NCBI GenBank assembly: GCA_004123355.1
Contig: SCHM01000003.1
Coordinates: 5,103,058 to 5,167,057 of the forward strand
Source: Amphirosellinia nigrospora
Lineage: Eukaryota > Ascomycota > Sordariomycetes > Xylariales > Xylariaceae
Reading direction: 5' to 3'
DNA length: 64,000 nt
Shown here: positions 15,508 to 27,200 of the stretch, in pieces
How the letters are laid out: the number at the start of each line of letters is the position of its first letter
Numbering within the stretch: position 1 is the stretch's first letter
Made by a program: the position numbers and the translations under genes
The notes under the pieces: model-generated
Databases searched by the model: none
What the model was told of the DNA's origin: nothing
Seen by the model: the letters and a program-made list of their open reading frames with translations, nothing else

Positions 15508-15746
15508 TATTAACTACGTATAATAGCTAATTATTAATTATAGTATTAGCTATTTATATAATAAGTTAAGCTAATATATCCGCCCGATTTAGTTATATAA
15601 TATGCCGCAGTAAAATTCTTTTTATATAAAAAATTCTTTGTATAAGGTTTAGTTTTTATATAAATAGTTAAAAAAATAGATTAATATATACTAGTATTTA
15701 TTTTATTTATTATTATGTACAATATTGTATTTTTAGCTACTTAACA
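15508..15746 (+). repeat. Right LTR of the 8.5-15.7 kb element
   Basis: Partner of 8,498-8,735, less mutated, retaining CCGCCCGATTTAG, ATGCCGCAG and the terminal CTACTTAACA. Its inverted ends (TATTAA from TGTTAA, and TTAACA) define the LTR limits. Confidence 0.82.
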
Positions 15747-16724
15747 ATTTTACTAATATAAAACTAATAAATATTTTTTTAAAAAAAATAATAAAATATA
15801 TAATAAATAAATTAAACGCTTGTATCGAAAATAAGTTTAAACTAAAAATAGTTTTTAAATATAATATTTAATTTTAATAAAATATTAAAAAAGTTTTACT
15901 AGTAAATTTTTATTTATAAAAAAAAACTTTAAAAAAATACTTTTAATTATAATTAAAATAAAATATAACTTTGTTATAAGCAAAATATTTTATAAAATTT
16001 ATAATATATTATTTAATTTTTAACGATATAATTATATTTTTTGCTAAAAATACTTTTTAATTATTCGGAAAACGCGTTTTTTTAGACTAATAAACCTAAA
16101 GCGTTTAAGCAATACTTTAAATATATAGTATTTAACGATTTAATAGCAAAAGTTTTAAAAAGCTATAAAAAATATATAATATTATATATTATAAACGCGA
16201 CTTTATTTTATAAGCTTATAATATTAAACGGACTTTTATTTTTAAATATATTTAATAAAACGTTATAAAAAAGTTAGCTAACGCTAATTTTTTTAGTATA
16301 ACTATTATATTTAAAAAGAAAATCTTTAAGCTAATAAAATAACTTATAAAATAACGCGTTATTTTTAAAAAATCCGATTTAATAATTATTATAATAAAAA
16401 ACTAGCTAAAATAAATTACTAATTAGTAGCTATTAAGGATATAAATTTTAATTTTTAAAACGCGCGTAAAATATTTTTTTTATAAAATTAGCGTAAAAAT
16501 ATAATAAATATAAGCTATATTAATTATAAAAAAACGCAATAAAATAATATATTAATTAATTATAAATATTATAATAATTAAAGTTATTTTATTTTTATAA
16601 TATATATTTTGCGAAAAATAATAGATTTATATTATAAATATATATAAAATCGATTTAATTATATAAAATAAATAAAAATTAAGCTTTTTTTTAAAAAAAA
16701 AAAAAAAAAAGCTAATTTATAAAG
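15747..16724. other. AT-rich segment, probably 5' part of a Gypsy element
   Basis: Lies between the right LTR of the previous element and the target duplication of the next. Because element III (16,730-24,286) is an insertion and Gypsy pol continues on its far side from 24,292, this segment is inferred to be the upstream portion of that Gypsy. Open stretches in the + strand such as K-L-A-K-I-N-Y near 16,405 are suggestive but could not be matched to a domain. Confidence 0.35.
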
Positions 16725-16729
16725 CATAA

Positions 16730-17171
16730 AGTTACGCTTCACATATTCGAAAAGATAGGGCTTTAGCATATGTGGTATATTTGCATATAAATCTATAGAT
16801 AAAGTAAGAAGAGAAGGTCTAAATTTATAGTATAGGCAGCTGCTTAAATACTTGCGTGGGGCAGCTATATTTGTGGCTCCAGGGTGGCGACTGGTAGAGC
16901 CCTGGCGGGCACTACAAGCTAGCCCCACCCTATAGCTATAAGTATTTAGCCTACTATAAAAACTAGACTTAGCTTTTTATTAATTAACTAATTTAATATA
17001 TTAAGACTTAATTTATATAGTTTAAACTATAATAATAAACTTTATAAGTTATTTAATATAAGTTAATAAGTATATATAAATAATTATTTATGTAGCTTTA
17101 TAGTTTTTATTTAAAACTAGTTATATAATTATAAATAACTTTATAGCTAACTAACCTATAAAAATTTAACT
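16730..17171 (+). repeat. Left LTR of element III
   Basis: The first about 205 bp (to 16,935) keep normal GC content; the rest is heavily mutated. The segment 16,872-17,000 aligns with 23,945-24,090, where GTGGCTCCAGGG here corresponds to ATAGCTTTAAAG there. The 3' limit near 17,171 rests on a weak match of AACCTATAAAAATTTAACT to the well-preserved end of the right LTR and is approximate. Confidence 0.7.
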
Positions 17172-19440
17172 TAGCGATTATATTAATTAAATATTTTATT
17201 AAAACTTATTTTAAAAAGTATATTTTATAATATTTATTTTATATAATAGCGAATTTTATAAAAGCTTATTTTAAAATAAAAAATAGCGGCTTTATAACGG
17301 ATATAAATAGCCTAGCGTTAAATAATTTAATAAATATTTTATTAGCTATAAATATAGCAAGCTATAATATTTATATTAACGTATTAATAATTAATATAGC
17401 TAAACAAATTAACTAATTAAAAATAAAAATAAACTTATAATTTAAAGCTATACTAACGAAAATAAAAAAGTTTTTAAAAACTAAGTTTATAAAATTAAAA
17501 TAGTAGTATTATAATTATACTAATAAATATAATAATAAATTAATAATAAACTTAATATTATTAGCTTTAGTAAATATACTAGTAAATATTATAGCCGACT
17601 TTTTATATATATTTATAAATATTAAAAAATAAATAAAATATATATAATAACTAACTAATATAATTAATTAAAAATAATTAAAAAACTTTTCGTTAAACTT
17701 ATAAAAATATAAAGCTTAAATTTTACTTAAACCCGATAAAAATAATATATTTAAGCTATTTTTTTAATATATTTTAGCGAATAATATTATTAAGCTAAAC
17801 AAATATAAAATAAAAATAAAATAATTATACTATTTAATTTATATTAATTCGAACTAATATATTATATTAAATAAATATATTAAATTTAAATATAATTAAT
17901 ATAAGCTTTAATATTTTACGAATTATAAACTAAAAAAGTTATGCTTAAATTAATAAGTAATTTTTAATAAATAGCGCTATTTATTAAAAATAATAATATA
18001 GTAGTTATTTAGATCGATTTTCTAAAAATAATAATTTAAATATTAAATATTTATAATATATTATATAGTTTTTTAATAATATTTATAAAACTATATTAGC
18101 TTAAAATAAAATATATATAAGCTATTTTTAAAATTATAAAAAGTTTTTTATTAATTATTAAAAAAATATTTAAAACATTTAATAAATATATAATGTTATA
18201 ATTAATAAGTTTATTATATATATTTTAAACATTTAGTTTAATATAAAACGTTTTAATAAAAATAAAATATAAGCTAAATTATAAAAAAACAGTATAAATA
18301 TTAAAAATAATTATTATAATTTTTATAGAACCGAAAATTTATAATATTTTTAAAATTGTTATATAATTTTAAAATATAATAATATTTTATTATAATTATA
18401 ATATTACTAGAAATATAATAAACAAATTTATTATAAGCTAGATTTAATTAGTCGATAATATAAAATAACCCCGAAAATATTAATATTTATTATTTTAAAC
18501 TTTATATTAATAGCTAGAAAATTAGCTATATTAAAGTTAATAATAATATAAAATAATAAACTTATAATAATAAATATATAGCAAAATAACAAATAATATA
18601 TATTTTAATTATAGTAAACCTAGCTATTAAGCTAAAAACTACTATAAAAAAATATAATAGTTTAAAATAACAAAACTATAAAGCTAGTTTAGCTAATTTA
18701 TTATAATTAGAAATATATTATATATAATAATTTAATTAATAAATTTAAAAAATTTAAAACTAAATATAAGTTTTTTAAAAATAAATTATAAAAACAAATA
18801 TATTTATAAAAATAACGATAAAAACTTTAAAAAATTTAAATAAAACGCTATAAAGCGCTTAAAAATAACCGGATTAACTAAAAACTAGAAAATTTATTTA
18901 ATAAAGCTTAAAATAGCTTTATTTACATAATTAAATTAAACAAAAATAATAAATAATTTTAAAAAAAAATAAATTAAAATATAATTATAATAACTGCTAT
19001 AATTTATTTTAAGCCCGATTAAATAATAATAATATATTTATAATATTTTAAAATTATAATTATTAAACTATTATATTTTGTAATTATTAGCTTTAAAGCT
19101 TTAGTTTTATAAATTATAAAAATAAAATATTATATATAATATTAAAAAAATTAAACTAATAGTTATAAAAAATTATAAAATTATAATATAATTTATAATA
19201 ATAAAAAGTATTATAGAATTTTAAACCGTAATTAAAAACGTTATATTAAATTATACGTTTTTTAGTAACGTAATTTTAAAAAAGCGTATTTTTTATAAAT
19301 AAAGTAGCGTTTTTAGCTATATAAAAATATTAAAATAATTAAGCTAACGAAATTTAACGGAGCATTTTTATTTAAACTTTTAAAACAATTATTAGTTAAT
19401 ATAGCTATAAAAATAATTTATAACGCAAAAAAAATAAAAA
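17172..19440 (+). pseudogene. Decayed gag region of element III
   Basis: The + strand at 18,601-18,642 reads Y-F-N-Y-S-K-P-S-Y-stop-A-K-N-Y. Undoing only G-to-A and C-to-T changes at the diagnostic positions fits a CCHC zinc knuckle (C-x2-C-x4-H-x4-C): Cys to Tyr three times, Gly to Ser twice, His to Tyr and Asp to Asn. Retroelement Gag proteins carry this knuckle to bind RNA. Nothing else in the region is readable because of stops in all frames; limits are approximate. Confidence 0.65.
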
Positions 19441-19454
19441 AATAAAAATAATTT

Positions 19455-21042
19455 AATATTAAAGGCTTTTTAATTTAGGGGCAAAAATGCTTGAGTTTTT
19501 AAAAACTACGTATTTAAGTTAATAAGTAAATTATAGTTGCTGGTTATGCTAATTTGCTCTTTTTTAATAAGTTATATATAATAAAACCTATTATTTTATT
19601 TTAATTTATTAATTGTAGTATTTTATTTTTTTATATAATTATATAACTATATTATAAAAATATTCGGCTATTTAATTAATAATAATAATAAATTTGCTTA
19701 TAAATATAAACGTCAATATATAGTATTTTTTATATATTTATTTTATTAATAGTAATAATATATGCTAAAGTTATATTATTGTTTTATAATTAAACTATAA
19801 TTTTAAACTATAAAGTAAAATTAAAAAGTTAAATATTACGGCGAATAATTAATTTTATTTTAAGTAAAAAAAACTTATTATAATATTAAAATTTTTAAAA
19901 CGATTTTTAACTTAAATAAAATTAAAAAAGTTTTCTAGTAAATATAAATTATTATTTTAAATTTTAAATATAATTATAAGCTATTTTTAATTTTAAGTAT
20001 AACTATAAACTTTATATTTAAATAATAATATTATTATAAAATATATTAATTTTATAATATATTAAATTTTTATTTTTTTAAAAAAGCTTAAATTTGCTAA
20101 TAAATTTAAAAAAAACTTTATAAGTTAGCTAAAACGTTTAAAAAAAAAAACTTTTCGAAAAAAGTTTAAACTTATTAATAAGTTTAAAAAAACTTTATAA
20201 ATTAGCTAAAACGTTTAAAAAAAAAAAACTTTTCAAAAAAAGCTTAAGCTTATTAATAAGTTTAAAAAAAATTTTATAAACTAGCTAAAACGTTTAAAAA
20301 AAAAAAACTCGAAAACTTAAAAAATACGTTTATTATAATTAATTTAAAGCCTTAAAGTTTTTAAAAACTTAAAAACCGCGTTTAAAATATTATAATAAAA
20401 AATAAAAAAACAAATAAAAAAATTATAAATAAATACTTTATAAAAATACCGCTATATTTATTCGCTAATATAATAGCTAATTTTATAATAATTATAATCT
20501 TTTTAAAAAATAGTTTAATAAAAGTTATATTTAAATAAAGTTTATAATAATAATATTAGTTTATAACCCGAAAATAATAAATATTTAAATTAATATTAAA
20601 TTAAAAAAATAGAAAATAAAATAACTATAAATATAATTAAACAAATAATATTAAATAATCGCGTTTAGTATAATATATAACTATTAAATAATTACGTTTA
20701 ATAAAACGTATAACTATTAAATAATTAAATTTAATATAAAATTAAATTTAGTATAATTTATAATAAAAAAAAAATCAAAAATAAAATTTTATAATTTATT
20801 TATATTATATTATTATTTTTAATATAAATATTTAATTTTAAATTATTTTATTAAATTTATAGTTATTTATATAATAAAAAATAAATACTAAAAACTAAGT
20901 ATATACGATAGTAAGTAAAAACAAAGGAGTTTTTAATTTAAGTAAAAGAATTTTTTATTTAGGATATAAAAAACAAAAAATTTTTTATCGATAAAAAAAC
21001 TTTTTTTTTACTTAGTTGTACCTTTTTTATAAAACTTAAGCA
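19455..21042 (+). mobile_element. Element B, copy 1 (inside element III)
   Basis: Aligns over about 1.58 kb with 25,275-26,855 on the same strand and, in divergent form, with an inverted copy split between 44,966-45,443 and 52,670-54,620. It opens GGGGCAAAAATGCTTGAG and closes AAAACTTAAGCAT. The motif ATGCTTGAGTTTT near the start and the reverse complement of the end (ATGCTTAAGTTTT) match, which suggests inverted repeats at or near the ends as in DNA transposons or their non-autonomous derivatives. It contains a 78 bp tandem repeat. No intact coding sequence remains. Confidence 0.7.
20080..20313 (+). repeat. 78 bp tandem repeat, three copies
   Basis: Three head-to-tail units spaced 78 bp apart (landmark GYTTAA at 20,086, 20,164 and 20,242). 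Each contains TTAGCTAAAACGTTTAAA or a close variant and an A-rich run. The equivalent array is at 25,900-26,130 in copy 2, so it is a property of element B. Confidence 0.85.
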
Positions 21043-23850
21043 TAAAAATACATTAAAAGATTTTTAAATAATAAATAAATAAATAAAACTAATAAAACGA
21101 TTTTTTAGCTTATTTAATTTAGCTAAATAACATATTAATATTATAATATATATAAAATATTATATTAATATTAAAAATAACTTACTAATAAAGCTACTAT
21201 TTATAAATATAGCTTTATATAAAAAAAGCTATAAAAAATTTATTAAAATATATTTAAATATTTATATTAAAAAAAATATAAGATTATAAAACGCGCCGGT
21301 ATTATTAACCCCGAAAAAGCGACCTAGCGAAACTATTAAACTTAATTTTAATAACTAAAAAAATATTATATAGCAATTTTATTATAATTATAAAAAACTA
21401 AATAAAATTATAAAAAGTAAGTTTATTTATTATTAAACGCTACGGACTAAATATAAAAAGCTATAAATTATAAATAATATTTTCGTAAATTTTAAAAATA
21501 AATATTAATATATAAAAATATATAACTTTTATTATAAAAAAATAATATTTATAATATTTTTTAAGATATATAAATAACTAGTTATATTTTTTAAACTTTA
21601 TATATACTAGCTATTTTTTAAGCTTTAATAAAAAAAATCGTAAAGTTTTTTAAAAAATAATTAATAAGCTTATTTAATAATATTTATTTTAAAAAAAAAA
21701 AAAAAACTATATTAATAGTATTATATATTATTCGAATAATTAACGTAATATAATATAATAATTAATTTTATAAAAACTTTAATATTTATTAACTAAAATA
21801 TATTTTTAAAATTTTATATATTTTAAAAAAAATTAAAACAAACTTAGTAAAAATAGCCGTAATAAAAAATAAACTAATACCAAAAATAATTATTAAAATA
21901 TATAAATTTATAAATATAATAAACTATTTTAAATATTTAATTAATAAATATTTATTAATTATAATATTATTTATAGTATTAATAAAAAAATTAAAAAACT
22001 AACTAGTTATACTAAACGTAAAAGTTTAAAAAGCTTAACAAACAATTAAAAATATAATAATTATAATATTAATAATTAAAATATTCGATTAAAAGTTATT
22101 TTTTATAATAAATATAATTTTAGCTAATTATACGTTAAAATATATTTAATATAGTTATATTTTACGGAAAAAAAATAATATTTTATTTAATAATATATTT
22201 TTTTAAAAACTAAATAACTATTAAACGCGTTATTTAATATAAAATAAAAGCTTTTAGTTATTATATTAATATTATAATATTAAAAATATTAAAAAAAAAA
22301 AAAAAATAATTATATATATTAATTATAAATTATTATTTATAATAAAAAATAAATTAAAATAGCTAGTACGAATAGTTCGATTTTAAATATTATTAAATAT
22401 TATAATATATAAATTAATATTATATAAGCAAATTAAACGTATTAGCTAATTAGTTATTAAAACTTTTTAAAATAATTTTTTTAATAATAAAATATAACTT
22501 TAAAATATAAATATTACTAAATATAAAAAATAGTTAGTTAAATTGCTATAATAGCTAAACTATATAAACTTATAAATTATATTTAAGTTTTTAAAATTTA
22601 ATAGTAAATTATTATTAAATTTAAAAGCTTAATAAATATTTAAATATTTTATTATATACGAAAAAAACTATATAAAATTACTTAATATTAATAAACTTTC
22701 GGAAATTTTTTATATTTTATAAAAATAATATATTAAATAATAACGCTTTTAAAAATTTCTAAAATATTAAAATTATTATAAAAATTAAAAATATATATAA
22801 TAACTTAAAATATATTATAGTTAATATTTTAATATATAAAATTAATAAATAATATTAATATTTAGAAATTATTTTAATAATATAATAAGCTATAATAAAT
22901 ATAAACAATATTAATTAATAAAACTATTATTAATAATATTATTAAATTTATAATTTATAATATATTATTTTACTAATATATTAAATAATAAATTATATAT
23001 TTATAATATATTAAAAATATTAATATATATAAATATTATAGTATAAATAAAAATAGTTATAATATTTAATATATTATTTTTAAATATAATATTATTAATT
23101 ATTAAAATCGGGAAGATTTTCGGGTATTTAAAAAAATAAATTAATAATAATAAAAGCACGTTCGTAAATAAAAAACAATTTAATAATATTAAAATAAAAA
23201 ATTATAATTAAGCTTATTATATTTAAAAAACCTAAAAATAATAATAAAATAAAAAAACAAACAAAAATTTTAAGCGAATTATATTATAAAAAATTATTAT
23301 AATATATATAATATTTTATATAATATTTTTATTATAAATAGCTATAAATTTTATAATTAAATATTAAAGCTAAATAGCTATAATAGTTATTTTTTTTTAT
23401 TTAATATTTAATTTTTTAATAGTAGTTATTTATTAAAGTTTTAAATACGTAAAAATTTAACCGAAAAAAAAAAAGTTAAATTTTAGCAAGTTTAATAAAA
23501 AATTATAAAATATTTATAATAAAAAACTATTTTAATAGTTTAAAAACTTTTAAAAATTAAATTAAAACTTATTTATAAAAAAAAAAAAATTAATCCGAAC
23601 TTATATACTTAAAAACTAAATATTATAAATATATTAATATAATAATAAAATAAAACTTTTTATAATAAATTATAAGCTATAATAAGTTATTATTATAATA
23701 ATATTTATAAGTTATAAAGTTTTAGCAAAATTTAACTATTAAATAAATATAATAAAACTAACTTATTTTTTATATATAGTAATAATAATTATTTTATATA
23801 AAATTTATAATATATTAGCTAAATAATGCTAAAAAATAATTAAAAACGTT
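21043..23850. other. Undeciphered interior of element III
   Basis: Expected by position to contain the pol region of element III. A few GC-retaining patches exist (21,290-21,340 with GCGCCGGT and CCCCGAAAAAGCG; 23,108-23,125), but no reverse transcriptase or integrase box was recognised in either direction. Confidence 0.4.
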
Positions 23851-24286
23851 TAAAAACAATAATAAATAGTTAAATTATAAATAGTTTTATTATAAAAATA
23901 CTAATTAAAATAAATAACTAAAATAATTATTTAAAAAAAAAATAATTATAGCTTTAAAGTAATAACTAATAAAGCTTTAATAAATACTATAAACTAGCCT
24001 TATTTTATAGTTATAAATATTTAGCCTATTAAAAAACTAAACTTAACTTTTTATTTAATTAACCAACCTAGTATATTAAGACCTGATTTATATAGCCCAA
24101 ACCGCAATAGTGAAAGCCCCGTAGGTTATTCAATATAGGTTGACAAGCACGCATATATTTACTGCCAGTGCCTGCCTTCATTCACTACAACTGCATTCAC
24201 TGCAAATAGCAGTTACTGCAAGTGGAGATTACGGGTGCTGTGGCTAGTGGTGGGGCATAGCCACCAGAGCCTGCAGATCCGTAACT
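23850..24286 (+). repeat. Right LTR of element III
   Basis: The mirror image of the left LTR in preservation: its 5' half is mutated almost beyond recognition, while 24,080-24,285 keeps full GC content, including CTGCCAGTGCCTGCCTTCA and TGGGGCATAGCCACCAGAG. The 3' end GATCCGTAACT is followed by the CATAA duplication. The 5' limit is approximate. Confidence 0.7.
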
Positions 24287-24291
24287 CATAA

Positions 24292-27200
24292 AAATAAATA
24301 TTTAAAAAATATTATTATTTATTTAGAACTTTTAATAAAGTAAACTTAAATATTTTATTATTAATCGACCGATAAATTATATATTAAGTTTATTTTTAAA
24401 AAAAGCTAAAATAACTTTTTAATAACTTGTTTTTATATATTTTTAAAAAAGCTAGAAATAATAAAAAAATATATAAAAAAACTTAAAAAAAAGATTTATC
24501 GAACTTAATAGTATATTTTTTATTTATTTATTTTTATTTATATTTAAAGCTAATAAAAGATTTAAATTTTATATAAATTATTATAAAATTAACGTATTAA
24601 TAAAAAAGATTAATATTTAATATTTTTAATTAAAAAAATATTAGCTTATATTATAAAAGCTAAAATTTTTATAAAAATTAATATTTAATAAACGTTTAAT
24701 AAAATTTATATATATTTAAATAACGAAAATTTTATTATATTTAAAACTAAATATAGATCGTATAAATATAAAGTTTTGTTTTTAGCTTGTTTAATAAATT
24801 AATAATATTTTAAAAATATATAAATAATATTTTAAAAAAATATTTAAATAATTTTTATAGCGCTTATATAAACAATATCTTAGTATTTTTAAATAACTTA
24901 AAAAACTATTAAATTTACGTTATAAAAGTATTAAAACGATTTAAAGCTATTAGCTTTTAAGCTAATATTAAGAAATATAAATTTTATATTATTAAAATAA
25001 AATATTTTAGCTTTATTATTAAAATAATAGCATTAAAGTTAATTTTAAAAAAATTATAATAAAAAATAAAAAAACTTTATTATAATAAAAATATATAATT
25101 ATTTATAAGATTTTATAATTTTTATCGATAATTTATTACGGAATATAGCTATGTAGCTAAGTTTTTATTTAACTTAATAAAAAAAAATATATTTTAAATA
25201 AATATAAAAATGCTAAAATATTTTTAATAAGCTAAAATATTTATTTATTTATATTTTTATTTTAATATATTATAACTAAAAGCCCTTTAATTTAAAGGCA
25301 AAAATGCTTAAGTTTTTAGGAACTACGTATTTAAGTTAATAAGTAAGTTATAGTTACTAGTTATATTAGTTTGCTTTTTTTTAATAAATTATATATAATA
25401 AAACCTGCTATTTTATTTTAATTTATTAATTATAATATTTTATTTTTTTATATAACTATGTAATTATATTATAAAAATATTTGGCCGTTTAGTTAATAGT
25501 AGTAATAGATTTGTTTATAAATATAAGTATTAATATATAGTATTTTTTATATATTTGTTTTATTAATAGTAGCAATATATGCTAAAATTATATTATTATT
25601 TTATAATTAAACTATAATTTTAAGCTATAAAGTAAGATTAAAAAGTTAGATATTACGGCGAATAATTAATTTTATTTTAAGTAAAAAAATTTATTATAAT
25701 ATTAAGATTTTTAAAACGATTTTTAACCTAAGTAAAATTAAAAAAGTTTTTTAATAAGTATAAATTATTATTTTAAATTTTAAATATAATTATAAGCTAT
25801 TTTAATTTTAAATATAATTACGAACTTTATATTTTAAATAATAGTATTATTATAAAATATATTAATTTTTATAATATATTAAATTTTTATTTTTTTCGAA
25901 AAAAGTTTAAGTTTATTAACGAATTTAAAAAAACTTTATAAATTAGCTAAAACGTTTAAAAAAAAAAAACTTTTTAAAAAAAGCTTAAGCTTATTAATAA
26001 ATTTAAAAAAACTTTATAAGTTAACTAAAACGTTTAAAAAAAAAAACTTTTTAAAAAAAGCTTAAGCTTATTAATAAATCCAAAAAAACTTTATAAGCTA
26101 GCTAAAACGTTTAAAAAAAAAAAACTCGAAAATTTAAAAAACATATTTATTATAATCGATTTAAAGCTTTAAAATTTTTAAAAATTTAAAAACTACGCTT
26201 AAAATATTATAATAAAAATAAAAAACAAACAAAAAGGTTATAAACGAATACTTTATAAAAAATACTGCTATATTTATTACGCTAATATAATAGCTAATTT
26301 TATAGCGATTATAGTTTTTTTAAAAAATAGTTTAATAAAATTATATTTAAGCAAAGTTTATAATAGCAATACTAGTTTATAACTTAAAAATAATAAATAT
26401 TTAAATTAATATTAAATTAAAAAACAAAAAAATAAAATAATTATAAATATAATTAAATAAATAATATTAAATAATTATATTTAATATAATATATAACTAT
26501 TAAATAATTACGTTTAATAAAATATATAATTATTAAATAATTAAATTTAATATAAAATTAAATTTAGTATAATTTATAATAAAAAAAATTAAAAAAAACT
26601 TTATAATTTATTTATATTATATTATTATTTTTAATATAAATATTTAATTTTAAATTATTTTATTAAATTTATAATTATCCGTATAATAAAAAATAAATAC
26701 TAAAAACTAAATATATACAATAATAAATAAAAATAAAAGGGTTTTTAATTCGGGTAAAAAAATTTCCTATTTAGGATATAAAAAATAAAAAATTTTTTTA
26801 TCGATAAAAAAACCTTCCTTTCACTTAGTCGTACCTTCTTTATAAAACTTAAGCATTACGAAAAAAAACTAAAGTTAAAATAAACGCTTTTAATAAAATA
26901 GCTGCTAAATGTTTGTTTTAAAAAAAGGAAAATAAAGAATAATATTTTATTATATTTTTTTTTAAATATTATATAACGCCAAACTAAACTATAAAATTTA
27001 TAATAAAAAAATATTAATAATAATAAAAGTATTAATATATTAAAAGCTAAAATTAGCTAATAATTAAACTAGTTAGCTTTTTACGGTTATTATTAATTAT
27101 AAAGCTTTTAAATATTTTAGTACTAAATAACGATTAAACTTATAATAAATAAAATAAGTAAAACTAATAGCCGATTATAATTTCGTTATTATATATTATT

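Larger units (their letters stand above)
8498..15746 (+). mobile_element. Decayed 7.2 kb LTR retrotransposon (probably Ty1/Copia)
   Basis: Two about 238 bp direct repeats bound this unit. The better preserved right copy begins TATTAAC (mutated from TGTTAAC) and ends TTAACA, giving the TG...CA termini and inverted TGTTAA/TTAACA ends of an LTR. Total length of about 7.25 kb fits an LTR retrotransposon. The interior is full of stops. At 12,849-12,863 the + strand reads LYKLK within a context resembling the Copia reverse transcriptase motif LYGLK with Gly mutated to Lys, which suggests Copia on the + strand. The YVDD box was not securely found, so the superfamily is tentative. Flanking 5 bp duplications are not exact. 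Confidence 0.72.
16730..24286 (+). mobile_element. LTR retrotransposon III, AGTTACG...CGTAACT termini
   Basis: The unit starts AGTTACGCTTCAC and ends GATCCGTAACT. It is flanked on both sides by the 5 bp CATAA (16,725-16,729 and 24,287-24,291), a clean target-site duplication. Both ends share a several-hundred-base direct repeat, so these are LTRs. They do not have the usual TG...CA ends but 7 bp perfect inverted AGTTACG/CGTAACT ends. A decayed gag zinc knuckle at 18,601 is on the + strand. Element B is inserted at about 19,455-21,042. The region 21,043-23,850 should hold pol but no motif was securely read. The total of about 7.6 kb includes the B insertion. Confidence 0.8.

Noticed and set aside
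16659-16928. 89-codon open frame on the minus strand
   Set aside because: It lies across the pristine start of the element III LTR and a poly-A region; it is open only because this patch escaped mutation, and the product has no domain.
19455-26855. Element B copies 1 and 2 as the LTR pair of one 7.4 kb element
   Set aside because: The interval would cross the right boundary of element III, whose own target duplication is clear, and the third copy lies alone in another Gypsy. Independent insertions fit better.
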